Assembly: GCF_042676145.1 (NCBI RefSeq) | Contig: NZ_JBHTJW010000002.1 | Span: 682,001-746,000 of the forward strand | Source of the DNA: Methylophilus glucosoxydans | GTDB taxonomy: Bacteria; Pseudomonadota; Gammaproteobacteria; Burkholderiales; Methylophilaceae | DNA length: 64,000 nt | Reading direction: 5' to 3' | Shown here: positions 32,851 to 42,232 of the stretch, one piece after another | How the letters are laid out: every line of letters starts with the position of its first letter | Position numbering within the stretch: position 1 is the stretch's first letter | Notes under the pieces: generated by a model | Told to the model about the DNA's origin: nothing | Database searches by the model: none | The model's input: only the letters and a program-made list of their open reading frames with translations | Position numbers and translations under genes: made by a program

Positions 32851-34095
32851 TTAAGGTTGTACCAAATCGGAACCGATGAAACGTTCGATTTGCAAGACAC
32901 TGAAAAAATAATCGAATTTGGCAATCAGGTAGTCCCGTTTGACTTCACGATTGACGCGTTGTGCATCCAGATACTCCAGAATGCCGCGTTCTCCGAATTT
33001 ATAAGCCGCTTCAGCGCGACTCAAGGTTGCCTGCGATTGTTGCAACAAGCCGTTTTCAAACGCTTTTAGCTGGTTGCTGGCAATCACGGTCCGTTGATAG
33101 GCGCTGTCTATCTCCTTACGCAGCAACAGTTGCTGCTGCTTGATGTTGGCATTGGCTTCCTCAATCCCCGCCACTGCTTGTGCTATCTGGCCTTCGCGCC
33201 GGTTCCAGACCGGTAAAGGCACCACCACGCCTACTCTTAAGGTATTCAGGTCAGGGTCTTGCGTGAAGTCTGACTTCACGGTCACCCCGGGGAAACGAAG
33301 CGCCTGCTCCAGTTTGAGTTTGGCTTCAGCACTGTCCCTGGCACTCTGCAGCTGTTGCAGGTAAGGATTGTTCTCTGCCGAACGTCTCAATTCGGTGATG
33401 TCGGGTAGGTTCGAGATGGTAGGTAACTGCCGCTTGATCTCAAACGCGTCAGGCATATTGCCGATCATGCCATGCAACATGGCTTTGGCTTCGTCAATTC
33501 TGGTTTGTGCACTGGCATAGTCACGTTCAGTAGCCAGTAATTCAGTATCCGCCTTGATCAATTCATATCTGGCCGCTTCGCCTATTTCAACCTTGCGTTT
33601 GACGCGGCTTTGTACTTGCTGCAGTAACGCCAGGTTTGCGCCCAGCATTTCCATAATCTGCTGGCGGAGTAAGACATTCAAATAAGCCGCTTTAATCTGG
33701 TTACGCAAGTCAAAGCTGGTAGTGTGGATGCCTTTCTCGGCGTAATTAAACTGCTGCTCAGCATATTCACGACGGGAGGCGCGCGTGCTAAGAAAGTCCA
33801 GTGGCTGGGAAATGGTCACGCCATAGTTCTGGTTGGTCGTACCTGGGGCATTACGATATCTGGCGGGTCCCGCCATGATTTCCAGGTCCGGATTATAGTA
33901 AGAACGCGATACGGTGACGCCAGCGGCAGCAGCTGCCGTTTGAGCTTTACTCACTGCAATGGTGGGATTCTCAGCCACTGCTTTGTCCAGCAGCATTTGC
34001 AAGTCAAAAGTTTGGCCTTCGGCCAGTGCGAGGGCGGGCAGGCTACACAGCCATCCCAGCCAGTATAAGGTTCGCCAACGAATACAAGACAACAT
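32851..34095 (-). CDS. TolC-like outer-membrane channel of the metal efflux system (CzcC/CusC family)
   Basis: A 414-residue outer-membrane efflux protein with a signal peptide (TLYWLGWLCSLPALALAEG) and two repeats of the TolC/OEP helical hairpin domain, including YNPDLEIMAGPARYR and QAEAAYKFGERGILEYLDAQR-like RAEAAYKFGERGILEYLD. The start is the ATG at 34095, since GAGGA sits 5 bp upstream; a longer GTG reading would run through a palindrome. It opens the efflux gene set together with a small secreted protein just upstream. Confidence 0.9.
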   Translation of the reverse strand: MLSCIRWRTLYWLGWLCSLPALALAEGQTFDLQMLLDKAVAENPTIAVSKAQTAAAAAGVTVSRSYYNPDLEIMAGPARYRNAPGTTNQNYGVTISQPLDFLSTRASRREYAEQQFNYAEKGIHTTSFDLRNQIKAAYLNVLLRQQIMEMLGANLALLQQVQSRVKRKVEIGEAARYELIKADTELLATERDYASAQTRIDEAKAMLHGMIGNMPDAFEIKRQLPTISNLPDITELRRSAENNPYLQQLQSARDSAEAKLKLEQALRFPGVTVKSDFTQDPDLNTLRVGVVVPLPVWNRREGQIAQAVAGIEEANANIKQQQLLLRKEIDSAYQRTVIASNQLKAFENGLLQQSQATLSRAEAAYKFGERGILEYLDAQRVNREVKRDYLIAKFDYFFSVLQIERFIGSDLVQP

Positions 34096-34108
34096 AATGA
34101 TCCTCATG

Positions 34109-34134
34109 ACAGAGTGCTGTTGACAGCACTCTGT
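34109..34134. repeat. 26-bp perfect palindrome in front of the efflux-channel gene
   Basis: ACAGAGTGCTGT and ACAGCACTCTGT are fully complementary with a two-base centre. It lies between the small secreted-protein gene and the channel gene, 14 bp before the channel ATG and next to its ribosome site. No T-run follows, so it is not a normal terminator. It could be an RNA hairpin controlling stability or translation, or a dimer binding site on DNA. Confidence 0.85.
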
Positions 34135-34188
34135 GAATACATATGACACCTGCGTCACATCCTGAGGATGCGCGCAGTAACGACGTCT

Positions 34189-34542
34189 TTAAACGGATTG
34201 CGGAGGCCGGTCTAGCCAGAAGGATAAGAGCAAGTGATAGGAAGAGGATTGATGTTCGGGAGGATGGAACTGGGTTTTATGTAATGGGTAACTGAATCCG
34301 GGGAGCAGGATTTTATCAATGTCGATTTCGGCAATCTCAAGCATGTCAACCGAGTTGCTCACCTCTCCAAAGTCCGCAGACAAGGCGTCATCAGACGCGT
34401 TAGCCAGGCTCGCGACTGTAGTGACGGCGTTGTCAAGCAAGCCGGTCTCGAGCAGGGTAGTGGTGGCCGCCGGTTCGGCGGCCGTTGTTTGCAGTGCAAA
34501 CAGCAAACACAACACATGTAGAAAATAAAAAATCTTTTGCAT
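34189..34542 (-). CDS. Small secreted protein heading the metal-efflux operon
   Basis: I do not recognise this 117-residue protein with certainty. It begins MQKIFYFLHVLCLLFALQTT (signal peptide, cleavage likely near AAEPA). An acidic middle part follows (DDALSADFGEVSNSVDMLEI) and a His-containing C-terminus (HKTQFHPPEHQSSSYHLLLS). Position and size recall CzcI-like periplasmic proteins found in front of czcCBA, but sequence similarity cannot be judged here. Start codons at 34572 or 34581 are alternatives. An extended -10 promoter element lies just upstream. Confidence 0.6.
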   Translation of the reverse strand: MQKIFYFLHVLCLLFALQTTAAEPAATTTLLETGLLDNAVTTVASLANASDDALSADFGEVSNSVDMLEIAEIDIDKILLPGFSYPLHKTQFHPPEHQSSSYHLLLSFWLDRPPQSV

Positions 34543-34583
34543 GTACAAAATCAGTTCTGTCAGGCAATTCATTGATAGCAATA

Positions 34584-34592
34584 ACTATACCA
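34584..34592 (-). promoter_or_regulatory. Extended -10 promoter element of the metal-efflux operon
   Basis: TGGTATAGT on the minus strand is an extended -10 (TGn-TATAGT). No good -35 is visible, which is common for extended -10 promoters or for activator-dependent metal promoters. The expected start near 34577 would give a leader of about 35 nt before the ATG at 34542. Confidence 0.4.
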
Positions 34593-34714
34593 GCAATTTG
34601 CATATCCCTAACGTATTGATTTTAAGCCTGGCTGAAACAAAACACGGGAGCCAGGCAGCAATCGCATGACTCGTGTCCATGGTTTTTTTGCACTAAAGCA
34701 GTGCAAGAAACACA

Positions 34715-34739
34715 AAAGCCACCGTTTAGAGTGGCCTTT
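34715..34739 (-). terminator. Possible terminator of clpA
   Basis: On the minus strand GCCAC and GTGGC pair around an eight-base loop, with flanking AAAG/CTTTT, ending in a short T-run. It is 24 bp after the clpA stop. A second inverted repeat (GCCTGGCT/AGCCAGGC, 34626-34656) lies further downstream and lacks a T-run. Confidence 0.5.
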
Positions 34740-34762
34740 GTGCGATGAAAGTTCAATCCAAA

Positions 34763-37018
34763 TCAGGCTGAAACAGTTTCCTCTTTAAAGTTCAACTGAA
34801 TCTGGTCATGTTCATCAATATCAATATGGACCTGACCACCATCATTTAGCTTACCAAACAGCAATTCATCGGCCAGGGCTTTGCGGATCGTATCCTGGAT
34901 GAGGCGTGCCATCGGACGCGCACCCATGAGTGGATCGAAGCCTTTTCTGCCCAGATAAGCCTTAAGCTCATCACTGAAGGTGACATCCACTTTTTTCTCA
35001 TGCAACTGATCTTCAAGCTGCATCAAGAACTTGTCTACCACGCGCAGTATGACTTCCTGGTTCAGGGCGCTGAACGACACAGTCGCATCGAGACGGTTAC
35101 GGAACTCAGGGCTGAACAAACGCTTGAGGTCAGCGGCTTCATCAGTGCTGTCCTTGCTGTTGGTAAAGCCTATGCTGGCTTTTGACATGCTTTCTGCACC
35201 CGCGTTAGTCGTCATGATAATGGTGACGTTGCGGAAATCCGCCTTGCGGCCATTGTTATCTGTTAGCGTGCCATGATCCATCACCTGCAACAGAATGTTG
35301 AAGATGTCAGGATGAGCTTTTTCAATTTCATCCAACAGCAATACGCAGTATGGTTGCTTGGTGACCGCCTCAGTCAACAAACCGCCCTGGTCAAAGCCGA
35401 CATAGCCCGGAGGCGCACCAATCAGGCGGGAGACGGCGTGACGCTCCATATACTCGGACATATCAAAGCGCAGCAACTCAATGCCCAGGATGTAAGCCAA
35501 TTGTTTGGCCACCTCGGTTTTACCGACCCCGGTGGGACCCGCAAACAGGAAGCTGCCAATCGGCTTGTTGCCATTGCCCAAACCGCTGCGAGCCATTTTG
35601 ACGGCAGAAGACAATACTTCGATTGCCTTGTCCTGACCAAACACCACGGCTTTGAGATCGCGTTCCAGCGTTTTGAGCGCATTGCGGTCATCACTGGAAA
35701 TATTTTTGGGCGGAATGCGCGCAATCTTGGCAATAATCTCTTCAATCTCTTTATTACCAATAATTTTTTTCTGCTTGCTCTTGGGCAGAATGCGCTGGGC
35801 TGCTCCTGCTTCGTCAATCACGTCAATCGCCTTGTCTGGCAAATGACGGTCATTGATATATTTGGCAGACAATTCAGCGGCCACAGTCAGGGCGCTGGCA
35901 CTATATTTTACGCTGTGATGCTCTTCAAAGCGGGTCTTAAGGCCTTTGAGAATTTCAATGGTCTCAGCCACGCTAGGCTCTTGCACGTCGATTTTCTGGA
36001 AGCGACGAGACAAGGCGTGGTCTTTCTCGAAGATGCCACGGTATTCCTGATAAGTGGTCGCACCTATGCACTTGAGTGAACCGTTGGAGAGCGCTGGCTT
36101 GAGCAGGTTGCTGGCATCCAGCGTGCCACCACTGGCAGAGCCGGCGCCAATCAGCGTGTGGATTTCATCAATAAACAAAATCGCATCCGGTTTCTCGGAC
36201 AATTGTTTCATGACTGCTTTCAAGCGTTGCTCGAAATCACCACGGTATTTGGTGCCTGCCAACAGCGCGCCCATGTCGAGCGAGTACACGGTGGCATTTT
36301 CCAGCACTTCTGGAATTTCTTTGTTGACGATGCGTGAAGCCAAGCCTTCTGCAATCGCAGTTTTACCTACGCCTGCCTCACCCACCAGCAGCGGGTTGTT
36401 TTTGCGGCGACGGCACAGTGTCTGAATCACGCGCTCAAGTTCCAGGCCACGCCCAATCAGCGGGTCAATTTTGCCCGCAACAACTTGTGCGTTTAGGTTC
36501 AGGGTGAAGTTTTCGAGTGCGCCTGTGCTGACACTTTCACCTTCAGTTTCCTGTTCGCTGTTGCTGGATTTTTGCTCGTTTTCCTGGATTTTGGCTACGC
36601 CATGTGAAATGAAGTTGACCACATCCAAGCGAGTCACGCCTTGCTGATGCAGGAAGAACACGGCATGCGAATCTTTTTCGCCATAGATTGCGACCAGCAC
36701 ATTGGCGCCTGTCACTTCTTTTTTGCCGGAGGACTGCACATGCAGCATTGCGCGCTGGATGACGCGTTGAAAGCCCAGGGTCGGCTGCGTGTCAACCTCA
36801 TCGCTGCCAGCCACTGTCGGCGTGTGTTCTTCAATATATTGGCTGAGCTCGCTACGCAGGGTATCAAATTTGGCACCGCAAGCACGCAGGACTTCAGCGG
36901 CTGTCGGGTTATCTAACATAGCCAATAACAGATGCTCAACCGTAATCAATTCGTGACGCTTTTGTCTCGCGTCCATAAAAGCCATGTGCAGGCTAACTTC
37001 AAGTTCTTGAGCAATCAT
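34763..37018 (-). CDS. clpA: ATP-dependent Clp protease ATPase subunit ClpA
   Basis: A 751-residue AAA+ unfoldase that feeds substrates to ClpP. An N-domain (about 1-145) is followed by AAA1 with GEAGVGKTA (about 210-218) and LFIDEIHTLIG. AAA2 has GPTGVGKTE (about 495-503) and LLLDEIEKAHPD. The ClpP-binding loop region IGF-type is present as KASIGFTNSK (about 605). Length equals E. coli ClpA (758) closely. Its adaptor ClpS is encoded just upstream, with 274 bp between; that gap holds an imperfect inverted repeat (CGCAAGAAT/ATTCTTGCG) and no gene. Confidence 0.97.
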   Translation of the reverse strand: MIAQELEVSLHMAFMDARQKRHELITVEHLLLAMLDNPTAAEVLRACGAKFDTLRSELSQYIEEHTPTVAGSDEVDTQPTLGFQRVIQRAMLHVQSSGKKEVTGANVLVAIYGEKDSHAVFFLHQQGVTRLDVVNFISHGVAKIQENEQKSSNSEQETEGESVSTGALENFTLNLNAQVVAGKIDPLIGRGLELERVIQTLCRRRKNNPLLVGEAGVGKTAIAEGLASRIVNKEIPEVLENATVYSLDMGALLAGTKYRGDFEQRLKAVMKQLSEKPDAILFIDEIHTLIGAGSASGGTLDASNLLKPALSNGSLKCIGATTYQEYRGIFEKDHALSRRFQKIDVQEPSVAETIEILKGLKTRFEEHHSVKYSASALTVAAELSAKYINDRHLPDKAIDVIDEAGAAQRILPKSKQKKIIGNKEIEEIIAKIARIPPKNISSDDRNALKTLERDLKAVVFGQDKAIEVLSSAVKMARSGLGNGNKPIGSFLFAGPTGVGKTEVAKQLAYILGIELLRFDMSEYMERHAVSRLIGAPPGYVGFDQGGLLTEAVTKQPYCVLLLDEIEKAHPDIFNILLQVMDHGTLTDNNGRKADFRNVTIIMTTNAGAESMSKASIGFTNSKDSTDEAADLKRLFSPEFRNRLDATVSFSALNQEVILRVVDKFLMQLEDQLHEKKVDVTFSDELKAYLGRKGFDPLMGARPMARLIQDTIRKALADELLFGKLNDGGQVHIDIDEHDQIQLNFKEETVSA

Positions 37019-37292
37019 GATGACTTTCCTTAATACACTACACTACAAAAAACGCCGGATTCACAACAGCAACCCTTCGCTAACTGGCAAAAACGATTTG
37101 TTTTCTTGTTATCGTGCTTTTTTCAAAAAAATTCAATGCCCCAATCGTACTATTTGCTCAAGTTTAAATGAGTCAAACTGAATGAAACCATGTATTCACA
37201 TGCTACCACTGCTGCTGATGCTTTGAAGCGCAAGAATGTCAGCGTATTTGCCCGATATTCTTGCGATGCCTATTCCCGGCTTCAACCCTGTG

Positions 37293-37604
37293 TTACGCCG
37301 CTTCAATGACGCATTGCAAGGGATGTTGCGCTTCTCTGGCCGACTCCAGCACCTGGTGCATTTTGGTTTCAGCTATGTCTTGTGGGTATACACCGCATAC
37401 GCCCACACCCTCGGTATGTACTTTGAGCATGATTTGCGTCGCTTGTTCGCGGGTCTTGCTAAAAAAACGCTCAATCACTGCCACCACAAACTCCATCGGG
37501 GTGTAGTCATCATTGAGTAACAACACCTTGAACAGTTCGGGAGGTTTGGGTTTGGCAACTTGAGGGGCTACCGCCAAATCACTATCACGCTTGGGTCTTG
37601 CCAT
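37293..37604 (-). CDS. clpS: ClpS adaptor protein
   Basis: A 103-residue N-end-rule adaptor that delivers proteins with bulky N-terminal residues to ClpAP. The core LLLNDDYTPMEFVV (about 28-41) includes the substrate-binding Asn-Asp and Met, and MLKVHTEGVGVCGVYPQDIA holds the conserved His. The flexible basic N-terminus is typical. It is upstream of clpA on the same strand, as in most Proteobacteria. Confidence 0.97.
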   Translation of the reverse strand: MARPKRDSDLAVAPQVAKPKPPELFKVLLLNDDYTPMEFVVAVIERFFSKTREQATQIMLKVHTEGVGVCGVYPQDIAETKMHQVLESAREAQHPLQCVIEAA

Positions 37605-37685
37605 AGTTTCGTATACCTGTCTTAGGACTTATTTTGCGCCTTGTATTAAAAAATTCAAGTGCTGGATACGGAAGTTAGCCGTGTT

Positions 37686-38957
37686 TTAAAGATAAATTTT
37701 GACGCGCTTGACGATACGGTCCTGCGCTTCCAGGATTTCGAGCCGGTGATCACCGATCTTGAAGCTGGTATTCTGCTCGGGAATATCCTCAAAGTGCTCC
37801 AGAATCAGTCCATTCAATGTACGTGGACCATCGGTAGGCAACGAGAGTTTCAATTTGCGGTTGAGATCGCGCAACAGACTGCTGCCATCCACCAGCCAGC
37901 TGCCATCTTCATGTTGATGAAACTGGCGTTCATGTTCTGGCGTTTGAGTGGTGAACTCACCGACCACTTCTTCCAGAATGTCCTCCAGTGTCAGCAGGCC
38001 TTTGAATTCGCCATATTCATCTACCACCAGCGCAATGCGTTCATGGTGCTTCTGAAACTGCTGTAACTGGGTATACAGCGGCGTGCCAGAAGGGATGTAG
38101 TAGGGCAGACTCATGGCTGCCTGCAGCAACGCTTTGGTGGGCGCCTGGCCGGTATGGAAGTCGCGCAGGAGCGGCAGTACTTTGCGCACATGTAAAATGC
38201 CAACAATGTCTTCATGATCGCCCTGGCGCACTGGCAGCCGAGAGTGGTGGCTACGCACCAGTTGTTCCATGATTTGCTCAATCGGATCATCGAGGTCTAT
38301 GAATTCCACCATGGTGTGCGCCGTCATTGCATCGTCGACAATAATGTCTTCCAGATCAAGCAAGTTGAGCAAAATGGTCCGGCTTTGTGACGGGATATAT
38401 TGCCCGGCATCGCTGACAATGCTGCGTAGTTCTTCAGAGGTTACCGCTTGGGCCTGCTCGTCAAAGTTAACGCGTACCCTGAGTATTTTGAGGAAGGCTT
38501 TGACAAACAGATTGACAAACCAGACCACGGGCGTGAATAACCATAATAGCGGGTAGAGCAGGTAACTGCTGGCAAAGCCCAGTTTTTCTGCATGGGCAGC
38601 GGCAATCACTTTTGGCGAAATCTCACTGAACACCAGAATGGCAAAAGTGATGGCCAGCGAGCCAAACATCAGCACATAGTCGCCTTCACCAAACAGGCGC
38701 TCGGAAATAATCACTTCCAGCGTCGAGGAGCCCACAATACAAAACGTGTTACCCAGCAGGATGGCACCCAGAGTTTTGTCGGTTTGCGCAATCAAGCGGC
38801 TTGCCAGTTTAGCCCCGCGGTGACCTTCTTTGGCCAGATGTCGCATGCGGTAACGGTTCAGCGACATCAAACTGGTTTCGGCAATAGAGAAAAAGGCCGT
38901 AAAAGCCAGCAACAGCAGTAGCAGGCAAATCTGCCAGCTTAAGGGGATATTGTCCAA
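37686..38957 (-). CDS. CorC/HlyC-type membrane protein with DUF21 and CBS domains
   Basis: The 423-residue protein has a CNNM/DUF21 membrane domain with about four helices (CLLLLLLAFTAFFSIAETSL, then FCIVGSSTLEVII). A CBS pair follows (about 205-325, with VDDAMTAHTMVEFIDL and IALVVDEYGEFKGLLTLEDI) and then a C-terminal CorC_HlyC domain (about 345-420). Homologues (YfjD, MpfA, CorB) are linked to magnesium and cobalt homeostasis, probably Mg2+ export. Substrate is inferred from family. Confidence 0.9.
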   Translation of the reverse strand: MDNIPLSWQICLLLLLLAFTAFFSIAETSLMSLNRYRMRHLAKEGHRGAKLASRLIAQTDKTLGAILLGNTFCIVGSSTLEVIISERLFGEGDYVLMFGSLAITFAILVFSEISPKVIAAAHAEKLGFASSYLLYPLLWLFTPVVWFVNLFVKAFLKILRVRVNFDEQAQAVTSEELRSIVSDAGQYIPSQSRTILLNLLDLEDIIVDDAMTAHTMVEFIDLDDPIEQIMEQLVRSHHSRLPVRQGDHEDIVGILHVRKVLPLLRDFHTGQAPTKALLQAAMSLPYYIPSGTPLYTQLQQFQKHHERIALVVDEYGEFKGLLTLEDILEEVVGEFTTQTPEHERQFHQHEDGSWLVDGSSLLRDLNRKLKLSLPTDGPRTLNGLILEHFEDIPEQNTSFKIGDHRLEILEAQDRIVKRVKIYL

Positions 38958-39038
38958 GGGAGCGACGATAAAAACAAGAAGCCACTAGTGTACTCACCAG
39001 TGGCTAAAAATCAAGGGAAACCGGGACTAGGTCGCGGC

Positions 39039-39983
39039 TTAGGGGGCGAGGGCGGCTTCGTCTTCTTTCGGTTTTTTCTCGCTGTCACCAATCAGGTTGG
39101 CACGGTTGACGCCCAGCCACATGGCAATCGGGCAGGCAACCAATACGGATGAGTAAATGCCGAACAGAATGCCAATGGTCAAGGCCAGTGAGAAGTTGTG
39201 CAAGGTTTCGCCACCAAAAAACAGCATGGAACAGACCATGGTCTGCGTCATGATGTGGGTGATGATGGTGCGGGACATGGTACGCGTAATCGCATTGTCA
39301 ATCACTTGCACTGCGCTGGCTTTACGCATTTTCTTGAAGTTTTCACGCACACGGTCAAAGACCACCACAGATTCGTTCACCGAATAACCCAGCACGGCAA
39401 GAATCGCGGCGAGCACCGTCAGGTTGAACTCCCACTGGAAGAACGCAAAGAAACCCAAGATAATAATCACGTCGTGCATGTTGGCGATGATGGCAGCTAC
39501 CGCAAAACGCCATTCAAAACGCAAGGCCAGGTAACCCATGATGCCTGCGCAGACCAGCAGCAAGGCCAACGCCCCATTTTCATACAACTCTTCACCCACT
39601 TGCGAGCCGACAGACTCCACGCGACGGATTTCAGCACCAGCATCCGCGCCTTTCAGGGCAGTCGAGATTTTTTCAGAGAGTTGGGCAATCGATAATTCTT
39701 TTTTAACGGGCAGGCGGATCAGCACATCCTGGCTGGAGCCGAAGTTCTGCACCGTGACATCTTTCAAGCCAACCGCATCCATGACCTGGCGAATTTGCTC
39801 GATATTGGCAGCGGCCGGGTAATGTACTTCCATCACGGTCCCGCCGGTAAAGTCCACCCCATAATTGAGGCCACGGTGAAACAGGAAGAAAATTGCCAGC
39901 ACAAACGTGATCAGCGAGATTGAGGTGGTCAGACGCCCGTAACTCATGAACGGGATGTCTTTTTTAATTCTGAATAATTCCAT
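39039..39983 (-). CDS. secF: Protein translocase subunit SecF
   Basis: A 314-residue RND-like membrane protein with six helices that, with SecD, uses the proton gradient to pull proteins out of SecYEG. The N-terminus LFRIKKDIPFMSYGR and GLNYGVDFTGGTVMEVHY, and the TM4 motif GYSVNESVVVFDRVRENFKK are diagnostic. It follows secD by 44 bp. Confidence 0.97.
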   Translation of the reverse strand: MELFRIKKDIPFMSYGRLTTSISLITFVLAIFFLFHRGLNYGVDFTGGTVMEVHYPAAANIEQIRQVMDAVGLKDVTVQNFGSSQDVLIRLPVKKELSIAQLSEKISTALKGADAGAEIRRVESVGSQVGEELYENGALALLLVCAGIMGYLALRFEWRFAVAAIIANMHDVIIILGFFAFFQWEFNLTVLAAILAVLGYSVNESVVVFDRVRENFKKMRKASAVQVIDNAITRTMSRTIITHIMTQTMVCSMLFFGGETLHNFSLALTIGILFGIYSSVLVACPIAMWLGVNRANLIGDSEKKPKEDEAALAP

Positions 39984-40027
39984 AATGTGTTCTCTTAAAT
40001 GCGTTTCTAGTCGTGGCAGGTCACGGA

Positions 40028-41857
40028 TTAGCCGATCCGCAGGTGCTCAATCTTGCGGCGATAGCCATACAAGAGATTCACCAGTGCACGAGAAACCAGC
40101 ACGGCACTAAACATAGAGGTCATAATGCCCAGCACGTGAACCACAGCAAAGCCTTTGATCGGGCCGGTCCCGAACATGAACAGTGCCAGACCTGCAATCA
40201 AGGTCGTCACGTTGGAGTCGAGAATCGTATCAAACGCGCGATCGTAACCGGCATGGATACTGGCTTGCGGCGTATTGCCGTTACGCAACTCTTCACGGAT
40301 ACGCTCGTTGATCAGTACGTTGGCGTCAATTGCCATCCCCAGGGCCAGTGCAATCGCGGCCAAGCCAGGCAGGGTGAGTGTGGCTTGCAACATGGACAGG
40401 ATGGCAACCAGCAATAGCAGGTTCACGCCCAAAGCCATCACCGAGACGCCCCCAAACACCATGTAGTACACAATCATCATGACCGCAATCGCGGCAAAGC
40501 CCCACAGTGTAGAGTGCACACCACGTTTGATGTTTTCTTCACCCATGCTTGGGCCCACAGTACGCTCTTCAATGATTTCCATCGGTGCGGCCAATGCCCC
40601 GGCACGTAACAGCAATGAAATGTCTGTGGCTTCCTGCGCGTTGGCCATGCCGGAAATCTGTACGCGGCCACCGCCAATTTCTTCATTGATCACCGGCGCT
40701 GTAATCACTTCGGTGCTACCTTTTTCAATCAGCAAAATCGCCATGCGTTTGCCAACGTTTTCTCGGGTGACATTTTTAAAGATTCCCGCACCACGGCCAT
40801 CCAGCGTGACATTCACGACTGAAGCGCCATTTTGGCCATTCACACCAGGCCCTGCATCGGTAATCCGGTCACCGGTCAGCACCACATTCTTTTTCACCAG
40901 TACGGGGCGACCTTCACGGTCAGTGAACATCTCATCGCCAAACGGCACCTGTCCGCTTTGCGCTTTTTGCAAAGTAGCCATGTCAGACTTCTCTTCGTCT
41001 ACCATGCGGATTTCCAGAGTCGCGGTCCGGCCCAGGATTTCCTTCGCCTTGGCGGTATCTTGCACACCAGGCAATTGCACCACAATGCGGTCCATGCCTT
41101 GCTGTTGCACGATAGGCTCAGCGACGCCCAGCTCGTTAATCCGGTTGTGCAGCGTTTGCAGGTTTTGCTTGAGTGCGAATTCCTGAATGCGTTTTTGCGC
41201 CATCACACTCATGCTGGCTGTCAGGTTGAAGTCCTTGTCGCTGCCCGTAATTTTATAAGTCAGGTCAGAATAGTCCTTTGCCAGCAGGTTGCGTGCTTTG
41301 GTGGCTTCTGCTTCGGATTCAAATTTCACTACCACCACTTGGCCCTGGCGCTCAATGCCGAAATAATTGACTTTTTCTTTACGCAAGGCCATGCGGAAAT
41401 CGCCCATGGTGCTTTCTGCGGCTTTATCCAGCGCGGCTTTCATGTCTACTTGCAGCAGAAAGTGCACGCCGCCACGCAAGTCCAAACCCAGATACATCGG
41501 CTTGGCGCCTATGCTTTGCAGCCAGTTTGGCGTTTGTGGCACCAGATTGAGCGCGACGGTATAGTCTTTGCCCAGGTTGGCGACCAATTTGTCTTTTGCC
41601 AGCAGTTGCGTATCGGTATTGGCAAAACGTACCTTCACGCCGCTCGCATCCATAAACACGCCATCAAACGGAATATCCGCGAGCTTGAGCGTATCCTCCA
41701 CTTTGCGCAGCAAGCCCTCATCCAGCTTGAGCGAAGTTTTGGCCGGACTGATTTGTACCGCAGGCGACTCCCCAAAAAAGTTGGGGATCGTGTACAGCAG
41801 CCCAATCACAATCACGGTGCCAATCAGCACGAATTTCCATAACGGATAACGGTTCAT
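40028..41857 (-). CDS. secD: Protein translocase subunit SecD
   Basis: A 609-residue inner-membrane protein with an N-terminal helix, a large periplasmic P1 region and five C-terminal helices. YLGLDLRGGVHFLLQVD (about 122-138) and the TM4 motif GMAIDANVLINERIREEL (with the proton-relay Asp) are intact. Length matches E. coli SecD (615). It belongs to the tgt-yajC-secD-secF block. Confidence 0.98.
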   Translation of the reverse strand: MNRYPLWKFVLIGTVIVIGLLYTIPNFFGESPAVQISPAKTSLKLDEGLLRKVEDTLKLADIPFDGVFMDASGVKVRFANTDTQLLAKDKLVANLGKDYTVALNLVPQTPNWLQSIGAKPMYLGLDLRGGVHFLLQVDMKAALDKAAESTMGDFRMALRKEKVNYFGIERQGQVVVVKFESEAEATKARNLLAKDYSDLTYKITGSDKDFNLTASMSVMAQKRIQEFALKQNLQTLHNRINELGVAEPIVQQQGMDRIVVQLPGVQDTAKAKEILGRTATLEIRMVDEEKSDMATLQKAQSGQVPFGDEMFTDREGRPVLVKKNVVLTGDRITDAGPGVNGQNGASVVNVTLDGRGAGIFKNVTRENVGKRMAILLIEKGSTEVITAPVINEEIGGGRVQISGMANAQEATDISLLLRAGALAAPMEIIEERTVGPSMGEENIKRGVHSTLWGFAAIAVMMIVYYMVFGGVSVMALGVNLLLLVAILSMLQATLTLPGLAAIALALGMAIDANVLINERIREELRNGNTPQASIHAGYDRAFDTILDSNVTTLIAGLALFMFGTGPIKGFAVVHVLGIMTSMFSAVLVSRALVNLLYGYRRKIEHLRIG

Positions 41858-41917
41858 AACAAACTCTTGTTCAGAATGAAAGGCAAGCGCTTTGCGCTTG
41901 CACTAAATGGATAACAG

Positions 41918-42232
41918 TTAAATCGATTTTAAAGTGCCAGCAGGCAGCAAGGTCTGCACAGTATGTTTCTGTACATGCACCACGGTATTGGCCGCGATTT
42001 CGATGCTGACAAAATTTTCACTGACTTTAGTCACTTTGCCGACAATCCCGCCGTTGGTCGCCACTTCATCGCCTGCCTTCAGTGTTTCGAGCATGGATTT
42101 ATGCTGCTTGGCCTGCTTGACTTGTGGGCGGATCAGCATGAAATAAAACAACACAAAAATGACCACCATAGGCAAAAAGCTCATAAAGTCGGTGGCTGGC
42201 GCGCCAGCGGCATAGGCATTGCTGATAAACAT
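41918..42232 (-). CDS. yajC: Sec accessory membrane protein YajC
   Basis: A 104-residue single-pass membrane protein associated with SecDF. The helix LPMVVIFVLFYFMLIRPQ, followed by KQAKQHKSMLETLKAGDEV and the small beta domain TNGGIVGKVTKV, is the family signature. It precedes secD by 60 bp. Confidence 0.96.
   Translation of the reverse strand: MFISNAYAAGAPATDFMSFLPMVVIFVLFYFMLIRPQVKQAKQHKSMLETLKAGDEVATNGGIVGKVTKVSENFVSIEIAANTVVHVQKHTVQTLLPAGTLKSI

Noticed and set aside
35273..36079. Long open frame antisense to clpA (268 codons)
   Set aside because: Shadow frame of a fully conserved gene; no recognisable domain or ribosome site.
40832..41842. Long open frame antisense to secD (336 codons)
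   Set aside because: Same reasoning: secD is intact on the other strand and the antisense product is His/Gln-rich without a domain.
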